A stretch of 64,000 bases of DNA from NORP110 sp051251595 (GCA_051251595.1 JBPOFA010000002.1:310001-374000); one strand, 5' to 3'. Numbered from the stretch's first letter, positions 26,831 to 36,032 are shown. Notes: generated by a model not told the origin, from the letters alone. Made by a program: numbers and translations.

Positions 26831-27100
26831 TTAGTCGGAACCCGCAGCTGCGGCCTCTTCACGAGGCGCAAGGCTGATCTTTGTTTTGTGGTGGTCGTAA
26901 AGACGATCAGAGCCCAGAACATCGCGGTCCAGTTCTTTGCTGATCATCACCATGTGGATGAAATATCCTACCTGAAGAGTCGCCAGCACAATAACGATTC
27001 TCAATAAGACCACGCCAACTGTTGCGCCGCTTAAAAACGACCCGATTCCAATGGCGGCTGCCGCAAGGGCAACGTAGGCTATGAACTGGTTCAATCTCAT
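26831..27100 (-). CDS. Small two-helix membrane protein next to exoP
   Basis: The 89-residue protein has two membrane helices (about residues 5-27 and 30-53) and a polar C-terminal tail (DRDVLGSDRLYDHHKTKI...). GGAG lies 7 bases before the ATG. In rhizobia, small membrane proteins such as ExoX and SyrA modulate exopolysaccharide output from similar positions. Size and topology fit, but I see no diagnostic motif, so the role is a guess. Confidence 0.7.
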   Translation of the reverse strand: MRLNQFIAYVALAAAAIGIGSFLSGATVGVVLLRIVIVLATLQVGYFIHMVMISKELDRDVLGSDRLYDHHKTKISLAPREEAAAAGSD

Positions 27101-27300
27101 TACAAAACTCCACTAACACTTGGCCAACGCAAACCTAATACATATTGGGTTGCGTTTGCCTTAATAGAGTTATGCGGCAGAAGATCGAATTATGTCAACA
27201 ATATGGACGCGTGCCACAATTTGGAAAAGACAACTCTCGGTTTTCGAAAGTATTGTATCCGTATTGAGGGCAAATGCAGGTCTGTAAAGGCGGAACGGCC

Positions 27301-29286
27301 TTAGGACTTGGCGAATCTCCGGCCGGCAAACCCGAAGCCACGACGGACACCGTAGCGTGCCAATTTCTGGAAATTGGTGGCATTCAGCACGACACCCGCC
27401 GTCTTGCGGGCGACCTCTGGTTCATATTCCAGATATTGCTGGAATTCGGTCTTGGAGGTTTGTCCCCACTTGCTGACTAGCACCATGCTGTCGAGAGATT
27501 TCAACAAGGCTTTGGCATCCGCAGTCGCGCCAAGTGGCGGAATGTCTATGACGATATTGTCGTATAGCCCTTTGAGCGCGGCAAGCAGTTCGGACAAATC
27601 GTGATAGTAGGATTGTCCCGTGGCCAGGGCATTTTGGCGGTCATATTTGCACGGCAGGAATTCCAAGCCTGTATAGGGAAGTGTTTTGATCACTTCATCA
27701 ATGCCGCGCTGGTTGCCCAGAACTTCGACCAGGCCATCCTCATTTGCGCATCCCAAAGACAGGCTTAGGCCGGGGTTTCTGGTGTTGGCGTCAATCAACA
27801 ATGTGCGTGCCCCGGACTGGGCCAGCATATTGGCAAAATTCGCCGCAACGGTTGACGCGCCTTCGCCTTGCGAAATGGAGCCAAAGGCCATGATCTTTGT
27901 CGGGGCCAATGGCAGGTGCAATTCAAGCGATGCGTGAATGTTTTTGAGCGTTTCACAATAGTCGTCATTGGGCAGCAAAGCGGGCACAAACAAGCGCGGG
28001 ACGTACATTTCTTCACGGGTCCGCCCCACCATCGCACGGGCTGCGGGATGTTCTTTGTCCTGCATGATGCGTTGTGTTGCGGCTTTGATCCGTTCGCTTC
28101 GGGCGGATACAAATTCGGCTTTGCTTTGATAATTGTATTTCGGCGAAGAGATCGGTTTGATCCGGCTTAGACGGCCGGGACGGAAGACGGGCAAATAGCC
28201 AAGGAAAGGCAGGCCTGACGTCGAACGCACATCAGAGCCCGTCCGGAAGGACTGATCCCGGTATTCGCGAAAGACTGCGACCACCAATCCTACGATCAGA
28301 CCCATAACAAGGCCAATCGCCATCAACTGCCACAGCTTTGGCAGCGCTGCCTCCTTGGGAACAACAGATGTGGCCAGGATCCGGCCGTTTGCCACGGGGA
28401 ATGACCCTTCGATCGCGACTTGTTCATAGCGCGAAAGAATCGACTGATAGAGCCGGTTAAGCGTGTCGGCGCGTGCTTCGCGTTCACGAAGCCCCTGCAC
28501 GTCCATGGCTTTGTTTTCAGCGCGGTATTGTTCAGCGTCGCGTGCCGCGGTGGTTGCGGCATTGCGGACCTCATCCAAATGCTCGCGCATCCATTCCGCA
28601 CGCTGTGTGGAAATTTCAACATTCGCGTTGATTTGGTCCTGAAGGTAAGAGCTGGCATAGGTGTTCACGATAGAGGCCGCCAATGCGGGGTCCTGGGAAA
28701 TCGTGCTGATCTCTAGCAGATAGCTTTGACCGACGCGTTGAACCTTGACGTCATTTTGCAGTTTCAGTGCCGCGTTTTTCACGCGCAGATCAAACTGTTC
28801 TTCTTCGGTCAGGTTAGACGGGATTTCGGGGGCATCAGGTCGACTGGGAAGAAAGGACCGCACAAATTTTTTGGTCTTGTGGAGCACTTCCCCCGCAAGC
28901 GATGATTTGGGGTAAAGATACTTGTCGTTGTCATAAATCTTGATTTCACGTGCGACGACTTCGGCCAAATGCAGCGAATGAATCACCTGCATTTCGTTCA
29001 AGACTGCTGTGTCGTTGCGCAGACTTGGCAGACTGGCGGTGAGTTCTTCGACGAGATCGCTGGTGCGTTCTTCAATCATCACAGAGGCGGCCGCGTAATA
29101 TTTGGGGGGCGTCGTTGCATAATGCAAAACCGACGCGACAAGTCCTGCGCCCACGCAAATGGCTACCGGCAAAAGCTGCCGTCTGGCCGTCAGCAAAAGT
29201 TCGGAAATTGGAATGACGTCATTGGCAGGGTTTCCCGCCGTCTGAGTGGTTTTCACTTCGCCGAAATTTGAAGTTATCTCGTTCAT
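27301..29286 (-). CDS. ExoP/Wzc-like polysaccharide co-polymerase with degenerate kinase domain
   Basis: The N-terminal Wzz-type domain has membrane helices near residues 40-57 and 327-350, with a coiled-coil periplasmic part between them. A cytoplasmic BY-kinase-like domain follows. It controls chain length and export together with the polymerase. The Walker A motif reads SQGEGASTVAAN: the catalytic lysine is Ala477 (codon 27856-27858). Walker A' reads LLIDANTR, with Asn501 in place of the second Asp. The Walker B IVIDIPP is kept. The C-terminus has almost no tyrosines. It is therefore probably a pseudokinase. ATG 29286 (MNEITSNF) has AGG upstream. Confidence 0.9.
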   Translation of the reverse strand: MNEITSNFGEVKTTQTAGNPANDVIPISELLLTARRQLLPVAICVGAGLVASVLHYATTPPKYYAAASVMIEERTSDLVEELTASLPSLRNDTAVLNEMQVIHSLHLAEVVAREIKIYDNDKYLYPKSSLAGEVLHKTKKFVRSFLPSRPDAPEIPSNLTEEEQFDLRVKNAALKLQNDVKVQRVGQSYLLEISTISQDPALAASIVNTYASSYLQDQINANVEISTQRAEWMREHLDEVRNAATTAARDAEQYRAENKAMDVQGLREREARADTLNRLYQSILSRYEQVAIEGSFPVANGRILATSVVPKEAALPKLWQLMAIGLVMGLIVGLVVAVFREYRDQSFRTGSDVRSTSGLPFLGYLPVFRPGRLSRIKPISSPKYNYQSKAEFVSARSERIKAATQRIMQDKEHPAARAMVGRTREEMYVPRLFVPALLPNDDYCETLKNIHASLELHLPLAPTKIMAFGSISQGEGASTVAANFANMLAQSGARTLLIDANTRNPGLSLSLGCANEDGLVEVLGNQRGIDEVIKTLPYTGLEFLPCKYDRQNALATGQSYYHDLSELLAALKGLYDNIVIDIPPLGATADAKALLKSLDSMVLVSKWGQTSKTEFQQYLEYEPEVARKTAGVVLNATNFQKLARYGVRRGFGFAGRRFAKS

Positions 29287-29379
29287 TTTTGCCTGCTCTT
29301 TTTGCCCCATCATGCGCCGGTTGACCCTAACTGCATAACGAACGTTACTGCTTTGGGTCGTTTGTAGCGGGTGAATGGG

Positions 29380-30321
29380 TCATCTTTGAGGAACTTCGCT
29401 CATTTTTAGGCCATATTGTTGCAATTCTCGCATACCAATCAGCCCCATGACGGTTCCTGCATGCAAAGTTCCGCGCAAAAATGCGGAATTCCGCTTTGTT
29501 TCGCTGCCAAGGTTCAACAGTGCGGTCCCGGTGCAATAGCCAAGTTTTGCGGTTGCGGTCATCATCATCTTCACCCGTGCCAGTCCTGACTTTCCAGCCC
29601 CTGTCAGATGACCATGGGTTTGGCCCGCGCGAAACTTTCGGTGCATGAGCCATGTGAAAGAGGTTCTGCTGTCGGGCACAGGTTCGTAGACATAGGCGTC
29701 TTTCGAATATACGATAACGCCCCCGGCGGTGGTGACTTGGGAAAAATACTTGGTGTCCTCCCCGCCCGATTGTCCAAGGGCAAGATCGAAGTTCAATTCG
29801 GACACGGCCGGTTTTTCGCGGTCTATCAGCACGTTACATGTATAACCGGTTTTAATGGCACCGTTGACCCAGACGGGGCGGGTGGAATGGATTTGTTTTG
29901 ATTTCATCCAGCTTGGGGCGAAATCCCCATAGATCGCGTTGACTGGTCCCAAAACGACATCGGCCCCGCTGGACCGCGCCGTTTTGACCATCTGCAACAG
30001 CCAGTCCTGCGCGACCGTTTCATCATCGTCGACAAAAGCTAGGTAGCGCGTGTCGCTGTGTTCCAGGGCACCGTTGCGGGCGATGGAAATATTGCCAGAG
30101 GGGCAATGCACATAGCGGATCTGAAGGGACGCGGTCTTGGCGAAGGCTTCAACATTTTCCTGCGCGCTTGGGGATGTATCATTATCGACCACAAGCACGG
30201 AAACATTGACCTTTGGCGGCACGGACATTCTGCTTAGGGATGCAAGCGTTTCTGTGACGCCGGGGCGGCGGAAGGTGCAGACGCAGACTTCGATATCCAT
30301 CTGATTATGCAAATGCGTCAT
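29380..30321 (-). CDS. GT2 glycosyltransferase, ExoM-like
   Basis: The single GT-A domain begins IEVCVCTFRRPGVTETLASL. It has VLVVDNDTS, the DDDE metal site in AFVDDDETVAQDWL, and QSGGEDTKYF, the usual acceptor/catalytic block of ExoM-type beta-glucosyltransferases. At 313 residues it matches ExoM, which adds the fourth sugar (beta-1,4-glucose) of the succinoglycan unit. Its start overlaps the end of the ExoA-like gene by 17 bases, so the two are coupled. The exact linkage is not provable here. Confidence 0.85.
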   Translation of the reverse strand: MTHLHNQMDIEVCVCTFRRPGVTETLASLSRMSVPPKVNVSVLVVDNDTSPSAQENVEAFAKTASLQIRYVHCPSGNISIARNGALEHSDTRYLAFVDDDETVAQDWLLQMVKTARSSGADVVLGPVNAIYGDFAPSWMKSKQIHSTRPVWVNGAIKTGYTCNVLIDREKPAVSELNFDLALGQSGGEDTKYFSQVTTAGGVIVYSKDAYVYEPVPDSRTSFTWLMHRKFRAGQTHGHLTGAGKSGLARVKMMMTATAKLGYCTGTALLNLGSETKRNSAFLRGTLHAGTVMGLIGMRELQQYGLKMSEVPQR

Positions 30322-31348
30322 GGCTGGCCTCTTTCGAATTTTTGCGCGCGCCGGTCAGGATCTTGGTCCAGAACCCCAAAGACCAAGAGGCGTGCATCAA
30401 CATTGCGGAAAACGTGGTGAAGACCAAAGCGGGGTGTTTTTCCCGTCTGGAGATCTTGAGCCCCATGGCAAGGCAATAGCCAGCCCACAGAATGGCGGGC
30501 ACTGCGAACACCCAGTGAAAAACCGCCAGCATCGCCATGATCAAGGCAGGCGCCACCGCCATGACCTTGGCCTGGCGCAGACGCGGTACGATCCGGTGCT
30601 TTAGGATGTTCTGGGCGCGGCCCTTGCCGTAGTTGAAATATTGCCGCCCAAGTGCGGACAGACTGTCGCGAGGGAAATAGGTAAGATCGGTTTCAGCGGT
30701 CAGCCAGATCTTATGGCCGAATTCGCCCAGACGGTGATCAAATTCAGCGTCTTCATTGTGGGTGAAGTTTTTATCATATCCGCCGATCTCGGTGAAGGCA
30801 TCCAACCGGATCAGCGCATGGTGGCCGTGGTCAACAAATTCGCCGCCCGATTTCAAGCGATGCTTAGAGCCTCCGTTCCCAACCGGAGAGTTTTGGGCCG
30901 CGGCGTTGACGCGTTGCAAAAACGGCGTGCCTTTTGCATGCATGCTGACAACGATGCTTGCAGCGTCGATTTTTTGTGCCTCTTCCAACAGGCGATCCAC
31001 AAAATCATCTGGATAGTCGCTATGGGCATCAATCCGGATGAGGTATTCAGCCCCCTGTCCATAACAAGCCACGGCAAGGTTGATCGCGGCGCTTTGGATC
31101 TTTTGGGGATTGTGCAACAGCTTGATGGCGGGGTTCTGGCGGGCCATGTCCCAGATCTTGGCGACGGTCTGATCCGTGCTGCCCCCGTCCACGACGATAA
31201 TCTGTCCGCCAAGGCGTGATTGCACCGCTGACAATTGTGTCAGCAGACCAGAGATGTGTTTTTCTTCATTCAGACACGGAATAACGATCAACGGCCCCGC
31301 GTCATTGCGGGGCTTTGGGTTTCCGGTGGAAACGTCTGCAACACTCAT
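30305..31348 (-). CDS. GT2 glycosyltransferase, ExoA-like
   Basis: The GT-A domain has IVIPCLNEEKHISGLL, IIVVDGGSTDQT, the metal motif IRIDAHSDYP and the acceptor block THNEDAEFDHRL. Two to three C-terminal membrane helices (about residues 258-320) anchor it to the inner membrane. ExoA adds the beta-1,3-linked second glucose in succinoglycan. The length, topology and pairing with the ExoM-like gene all match. It is the first gene of the minus run exoA-exoM-exoP. Confidence 0.87.
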   Translation of the reverse strand: MSVADVSTGNPKPRNDAGPLIVIPCLNEEKHISGLLTQLSAVQSRLGGQIIVVDGGSTDQTVAKIWDMARQNPAIKLLHNPQKIQSAAINLAVACYGQGAEYLIRIDAHSDYPDDFVDRLLEEAQKIDAASIVVSMHAKGTPFLQRVNAAAQNSPVGNGGSKHRLKSGGEFVDHGHHALIRLDAFTEIGGYDKNFTHNEDAEFDHRLGEFGHKIWLTAETDLTYFPRDSLSALGRQYFNYGKGRAQNILKHRIVPRLRQAKVMAVAPALIMAMLAVFHWVFAVPAILWAGYCLAMGLKISRREKHPALVFTTFSAMLMHASWSLGFWTKILTGARKNSKEASHDAFA

Positions 31349-31656
31349 TCAGGTTTCACGCCCTAAGCAATTGCGCCCCTGTGCCGGACCGTGCCGAAAA
31401 CAGGTTTGCATGAAACCCCCAACCAAGGGCACCATGCCCCTGTCTGAAAAAACGAAGCAACCTTTGCTTTGGAAAACGCCCGCGTGTCGGCAGAACTTCG
31501 CTCAGCACCGCGGCGATTGCCTGCAACTGTGTCAGAACCGCCAGATTTGAGTGCAGGTTTTGAACGAATTGACGGCAGAGGCGTTGCCTAAATGCACAAC
31601 TGTCAAACGGGGGGAGCGCGCACGCCGTTCGATTCGGCGAGGCACGGCAAACGGGC
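31349..31656. other. Intergenic region upstream of the exoA-like gene
   Basis: About 308 bases without a convincing gene or repeat. It probably holds the promoter of the minus-strand exoA-exoM-exoP genes and the 3' end of the DUF1801 gene's transcript. I see no clear terminator or operator. Confidence 0.4.
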
Positions 31657-32103
31657 CTATTGCGGTGCTGGCGTCGTTCGAGGTTGGTGATAGGTCAAGG
31701 CGAGGTGAAAAAGGCTGTGCAACGCGTCCTTGGGCAGGGTCGAGGACAGTGGCATGTGCACGGCCCGGTTCTTTTCAAAAACAAAGGCTTGCGGGTGCAT
31801 CTGACCAAGCTCTGACATGACTGTGGTCTGACAATGGGTGTAGACTGAAATGTAACCCGCGCGCCCTGCCCCAAGGCGAATTGTCGTACCAGACTTGGTT
31901 TGCTCGGTAAGATATGCGGGCTGGTTCCATTTCAACGTTTCCGTTAGGGACCCGACACCGGGTGTGGCGGATGCGATGTCAAAAATCTGCTCGCGCAAAC
32001 TTAACAATGCGCCGCGTTCCAGGGGGGCAAAGCCGTCAAAGGCGGCGCGCAGCGCAGCGTCGGTGACCGGGTATTTGCTTTGCGCTACACGTGGCGTCGA
32101 CAT
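31657..32103 (-). CDS. DUF1801 domain protein (YdhG-like)
   Basis: The 148-residue protein shows the DUF1801 pattern: LSLREQIFDIASATPGVGSLTETLKWNQPAY, then a GTTIRLGAG strand and VYTHCQT. The fold resembles that of frataxin-like/YdhG proteins, and its biochemical role is unknown. It stands between the exopolysaccharide region and the LacI regulator and seems unrelated to both. Confidence 0.75.
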   Translation of the reverse strand: MSTPRVAQSKYPVTDAALRAAFDGFAPLERGALLSLREQIFDIASATPGVGSLTETLKWNQPAYLTEQTKSGTTIRLGAGRAGYISVYTHCQTTVMSELGQMHPQAFVFEKNRAVHMPLSSTLPKDALHSLFHLALTYHQPRTTPAPQ

Positions 32104-32161
32104 TGGCGCGTGATCCTAAGGGGTGTTTGACCTGCCCCACAGCGTATTGGCCGCAGAGCGT

Positions 32162-33181
32162 TCAATCAATGGGCAGGTTTTCACGGAAAATGATGTGCAG
32201 CCGTGGTGGAACCATTTTATGTTCGGTGCCGCGGGCTGCGTGGATCAATGTTTGCAGCGTTTCACGTATTTCCACCCTGGGATTTTGGTCGATGGCGGCA
32301 TCCAACGAGCCGTCCAGCAAAAGCGCCTTGTTGTCGGCCGTCGCCTCATGCGCAATCAGGACGATGTCCTGATCCCGTCCTTTTTCCTTCAGGGCGCGCA
32401 CAATCCCTTTGGTGGCCCCGTCCGCGTTGTAGATCGCCGCAAGATCGGGCTGACGGTCCAGCAGGGCGATTGTTGCCGCATAGGCCTTTTCCCGGTTTTC
32501 CTGCACTTCACGTAATTCTACGAGCTCGAAATTCCGAAAGTCTTCTTGCAGGACCTGCCGAAATCCCATTTCCCGTTCCTGATGCCCGCGATAGGCCAGT
32601 GATCCGGCAAAAAATGCAACCTTGCACGCGTCCTTTTTGCCTTGGAACCGTCCCAGGATATAGGCCGCCAACCGCCCGGCCTGGGCGTTGTCGATCCCGA
32701 CATAAGCCTTTCGCGGCACGTTGCGAATGTCGGAAATCATCGTAACGGTGTGTACGCCGGACTGGACCAGGCCGCGGATCGCCTCTCGGACCAACGGGTG
32801 ATCGAGCGCCACCAGTGCAACAGCGTCGGTCTGGCCTTGCAGCTGGTCCAGCCGGGATGCCAGGGTCGACGGCTCAAAGCCCTCAAAGGTTTCGACCGTG
32901 ACGCTAACGCCGGGAAGGGCCGCAACTTGATCGCGTATTTGTTGCCCAAATTCGCGGATGAATGTGTTTGTCCCGGCGGGCAACAGGAAATGCATCCGCA
33001 CCGGGGGAAAATCAGCTGGGTCAACTGGGTCGGGTTCGCCAAAATATCCAAGTCGGCGTGCTGCGGCTTGAACCTGCAGGCGGGTGCTTTCCTTGACGCC
33101 TTTTCTGTTGTTCAGAACGCGATCAACTGTGGCCGGGGAAACCCCTGCGGCTTGTGCAATATCTGTCAGTTTCGTTTTCAT
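32162..33181 (-). CDS. LacI-family transcriptional regulator
   Basis: The N-terminal LacI helix-turn-helix (KTKLTDIAQAAGVSPATVDRVLN) with its hinge helix is followed by a periplasmic-binding-protein-like effector domain (MHFLLPAGTNTFIREFG..., AYVGIDNAQAGRLAAYIL). ATG 33181 is used (339 residues); the longer frame starts at TTG. It is divergent from the moc-like catabolic operon starting at 33400 and is the likely repressor of that operon. The effector is probably a sugar or cyclitol or its breakdown product. Confidence 0.92.
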   Translation of the reverse strand: MKTKLTDIAQAAGVSPATVDRVLNNRKGVKESTRLQVQAAARRLGYFGEPDPVDPADFPPVRMHFLLPAGTNTFIREFGQQIRDQVAALPGVSVTVETFEGFEPSTLASRLDQLQGQTDAVALVALDHPLVREAIRGLVQSGVHTVTMISDIRNVPRKAYVGIDNAQAGRLAAYILGRFQGKKDACKVAFFAGSLAYRGHQEREMGFRQVLQEDFRNFELVELREVQENREKAYAATIALLDRQPDLAAIYNADGATKGIVRALKEKGRDQDIVLIAHEATADNKALLLDGSLDAAIDQNPRVEIRETLQTLIHAARGTEHKMVPPRLHIIFRENLPID

Positions 33182-33335
33182 GGAACAGCTGTCCAAAATG
33201 ATGGAATTTGAGGTTTTCTATTCAGTTTTGACGGCATTATGCAAATCAATAACGCAATTTCGCGGTTCTGGATGTCTAATTTTAGCGAAAAACTCAATTA
33301 ACGTCATCGGGCACATCATAAAGGATCATTGTTGA

Positions 33336-33364
33336 TTGACAAGCCGTCGGGTGGTCGGAATTAT
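33336..33364 (+). promoter_or_regulatory. Sigma-70 promoter of the moc-like operon
   Basis: TTGACA (33336-33341) and AATTAT (33359-33364) are 17 bases apart, placing a start site near 33371, about 29 bases before the DUF4432 ATG. Confidence 0.6.
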
Positions 33365-33375
33365 AGCCGTCAGGT

Positions 33376-33385
33376 TTTACGTAAA
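33376..33385. promoter_or_regulatory. Palindrome TTTACGTAAA at the predicted start site (operator candidate)
   Basis: An exact 10-bp dyad with a central CG step, as LacI-family operators have, lies just downstream of the predicted promoter and before the ribosome site. It is a good place for the divergent LacI protein to block transcription. Confidence 0.5.
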
Positions 33386-33399
33386 GATGGGGGGGCGTA

Positions 33400-34593
33400 A
33401 TGGCTAAGCTTTTCGGTCAAGATTTGGATGCTAAGGCATTGGCAGAACGCGCCGGCAGTCTGACCCAGTTTGGAGGTGTGCGGCTGGTGACGCTGGCGGA
33501 TGGTGCCGAACGTGGCATTCGGGCCTTGGAATTTCGGACCGGGACCGGGCTGCAATTCACTGTGCTTGTGGATCGCGCCATGGACATTGCTGATTTTTCC
33601 TACAACGGCCGCGCGATTGGCTGGCATTCGCCGACCGGGTTTCGCAGCCCAGCATTGCACGAACCCGAAGGCGAACACGGGTTAAGCTGGACGCGGTCCT
33701 TTTCCGGTTTTCTGAGCACCTGTGGGCTGGATCATATCCTGGGGCCAGAGGATGTGCCGGGGGACAATTACAACTATCCTCGGAAAGCGACAGTGTCTCA
33801 GGGGTTGCACGGCCGCATTGGGGCCATCCCGGCCCGGCTGACCGGTTATGGGGAAGCCTGGGATGGGGATCGCTGTGTGCTTTGGGCCGAAGGTGTCATT
33901 GCGCAAGCGGCCGTTTTCGGCGAGGTCTTGCATCTGCATCGACGGATCGAGGTTGATCTGGGCGGTTCGGAAATCCGGCTGAATGACCGTGTTGAAAATG
34001 CGGGCTTTGTCACCACGCCGCACATGTTCTTTTATCACATCAATCTTGGGTTTCCGTTGATCGACAAGGGCACGCGGCTGGCCGCCCCCATTAAAGAGGT
34101 GGTTTGGGCCTCACACGAAGCAGATGGGCTAGAGGCGCAGGGGGTTGGTTATGACGAATGCCCAGCCCCGATCCGTGGGTTTGCAGAACAGGTTTGGGAA
34201 CATGAGCTGGCGGCGGACGAAAATGGTCGCGTTCCGGTGGCTGTTTTGAATGATCAGCTGGGGTTTGGATTGCAGATCGAAACCAGCAAGGATCAGTTTC
34301 CTTGCGGCTATCAGTGGCAGAATTTCCAGTCAGGGCATTACGTCATGGCGGTTGAGCCTTCGACCCATCACGTAAAGGGCAACCTGTTTGCGAGGGAACG
34401 CAACGAAATGATCTGGCTAGAGGCCGGAGAGTCCCGGTCTTACCAGACAACATTTCGGGTGTTGGACGGGGCGCAGGATATGGCCGCCGCGCGCGACCGC
34501 ATCGCAGCAATCGCCGAGCAACCGCAAAGCCCCTATCCGCAACCCACTGGGGCCTTTGCGCCGCTCCACGCCGCAGCAGGAGACCGCGAATGA
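33400..34593 (+). CDS. DUF4432 / aldose 1-epimerase-family protein
   Basis: This 397-residue beta-sandwich protein resembles the galactose-mutarotase-like superfamily: FTVLVDRAMDIADFSYNGRAIGWHSPTGF, the central YHINLGFPLID, and VAVEPSTHHVKG. Its closest label is DUF4432, often found beside sugar-degradation genes. It may epimerise or open a sugar or cyclitol intermediate. It is the first gene of the plus-strand operon after a readable promoter, and its stop overlaps the next start (ATGA). Confidence 0.8.
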   Translation: MAKLFGQDLDAKALAERAGSLTQFGGVRLVTLADGAERGIRALEFRTGTGLQFTVLVDRAMDIADFSYNGRAIGWHSPTGFRSPALHEPEGEHGLSWTRSFSGFLSTCGLDHILGPEDVPGDNYNYPRKATVSQGLHGRIGAIPARLTGYGEAWDGDRCVLWAEGVIAQAAVFGEVLHLHRRIEVDLGGSEIRLNDRVENAGFVTTPHMFFYHINLGFPLIDKGTRLAAPIKEVVWASHEADGLEAQGVGYDECPAPIRGFAEQVWEHELAADENGRVPVAVLNDQLGFGLQIETSKDQFPCGYQWQNFQSGHYVMAVEPSTHHVKGNLFARERNEMIWLEAGESRSYQTTFRVLDGAQDMAAARDRIAAIAEQPQSPYPQPTGAFAPLHAAAGDRE

Positions 34594-35684
34594 CCCTTGC
34601 CGAAACCAATTACACAGCACGCGATTACAGTTTGACGGGCCCAGAGGGCAAACACGCGATTGAGATCGGCTTGGCCTCTGCCGAATGGTATCATTCCGAA
34701 GTGCCCCGCAAGGTGATGAAACAACTGATGAAGCGCACGGATAGCCCTGCGCTACGGGACACGGCTTTGTGGTTTGGTTTGCTGGCGGTCAGCGGGCTTG
34801 GCGGGATCCTGTTATGGGGATCGTGGTGGTGCGTGCCGTTTTTTGTTGTCTACGGCGTGCTTTATGGCTCTGCCAGCGACTCTCGTTGGCATGAATGCGG
34901 GCACGGAACGGCCTTTCGCACCGGCTGGATGAACGACGTTGTGTATCACGTCGCGTGTTTCATGCAGATGCGAAACCCTGTGAACTGGCGGTGGAGCCAT
35001 GTGCGCCACCACACGGATACAATTATTGTGGGTCGCGATGCAGAAATCAGCGTTAAGCGTCCGCCCAGCATGATTTTCAACGCGCTACATTTCATTGGGC
35101 TGCCCGATTCCTATTATTTGTTTCGGGTTCTGGTGCTGAATGCCATGGGCAAGGTTTCAGACGAAGAAAAGGACTACATCCCTGAAAGCGAATGGCACAA
35201 GCCAATCCTTCCGGCCCGCATTCACGTGGCCATTCAGCTTGCAGCGGTCGTGCTGGCCCTGGTGACTTGGTCTTTGTTGCCGCTGATGATCATCGGCGGT
35301 CCCCGGATCTACGGCACCTGGCACATGATTATGACGGGGTTGTTGCAGCATGGCGGCTTGGCAGAGGATGTGTTGGACCATCGCTTGAACAGCAGAACCG
35401 TGATGATGAACCCGATCAGTCGTTGGATCTACTGGAACATGAATTACCACGTGGAACATCACATGTTCCCGATGGTGCCCTTCCACGCCCTGCCCCAGCT
35501 GCATGCGCTGATCAAAGATGACCTGCCGATCCCGAACCCCTCGATTGCGCAGGCTTATGGCGAAATGATCGCGGCCCTGTGGCGGCAACGGTCTGACCCG
35601 ACCTACACGATCCGGCCGGTTCTGCCGGCGACGGCCAAGCCCTTCCGCGAAGAGTTTCACGAAGTCGAAGCCGCGCGCCCCTGA
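34590..35684 (+). CDS. MocD-like fatty-acid-desaturase-fold oxygenase
   Basis: The di-iron histidine boxes of membrane desaturases/hydroxylases are clear: HECGH at 101-105, HVRHH at 137-141 and HVEHH at 287-291. Membrane segments lie near residues 59-95 and 210-235. At 364 residues it matches the MocD type, a hydroxylase-like protein implicated in rhizopine (methyl-inosamine) catabolism. It is followed by a MocE-like Rieske ferredoxin that could give it electrons. In this setting hydroxylation of an O- or N-methyl group, releasing formaldehyde, is more likely than lipid desaturation. That is inference. The ferredoxin reductase (MocF) is not in the window. Confidence 0.85.
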   Translation: MTLAETNYTARDYSLTGPEGKHAIEIGLASAEWYHSEVPRKVMKQLMKRTDSPALRDTALWFGLLAVSGLGGILLWGSWWCVPFFVVYGVLYGSASDSRWHECGHGTAFRTGWMNDVVYHVACFMQMRNPVNWRWSHVRHHTDTIIVGRDAEISVKRPPSMIFNALHFIGLPDSYYLFRVLVLNAMGKVSDEEKDYIPESEWHKPILPARIHVAIQLAAVVLALVTWSLLPLMIIGGPRIYGTWHMIMTGLLQHGGLAEDVLDHRLNSRTVMMNPISRWIYWNMNYHVEHHMFPMVPFHALPQLHALIKDDLPIPNPSIAQAYGEMIAALWRQRSDPTYTIRPVLPATAKPFREEFHEVEAARP

Positions 35685-35710
35685 TTTTCACGCAACAGAA
35701 AGATAGATGA

Positions 35711-36031
35711 ATGAGCGATTGGATTGACGTTTGCGATTTGGATGACATCGACCCAGAGGATGTGATCCGGTTCGATCACGGTGAACGGACCTTTGCTGTC
35801 TATAGATCCGAAGAAGGCGAAGTCTTTGCCACGGATGGTTTGTGCACCCATGAAAACGTGCATCTGGCCGACGGCTTGGTCATGGATGACACGATTGAAT
35901 GCCCCAAACATAACGGACGGTTTAACTACAAAACCGGCGAGGCACTGCGCGCGCCGGTTTGTGTCGCCCTGGCCCGTTACCCCGCCCGGATCGACGGGGC
36001 GCGTATTCAGATCCAGATTGGCAAGGCTTGA
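35711..36031 (+). CDS. MocE-like Rieske 2Fe-2S ferredoxin
   Basis: This 106-residue Rieske-type ferredoxin has its ligands in CTHE (C45, H47) and CPKH (C64, H67). It is a stand-alone electron carrier like MocE, with no membrane anchor. It lies 26 bases after the desaturase-fold oxygenase and one base before the PanB-like gene, so it almost certainly supplies the oxygenase with electrons. Confidence 0.92.
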   Translation: MSDWIDVCDLDDIDPEDVIRFDHGERTFAVYRSEEGEVFATDGLCTHENVHLADGLVMDDTIECPKHNGRFNYKTGEALRAPVCVALARYPARIDGARIQIQIGKA

Positions 36032-36032
36032 G

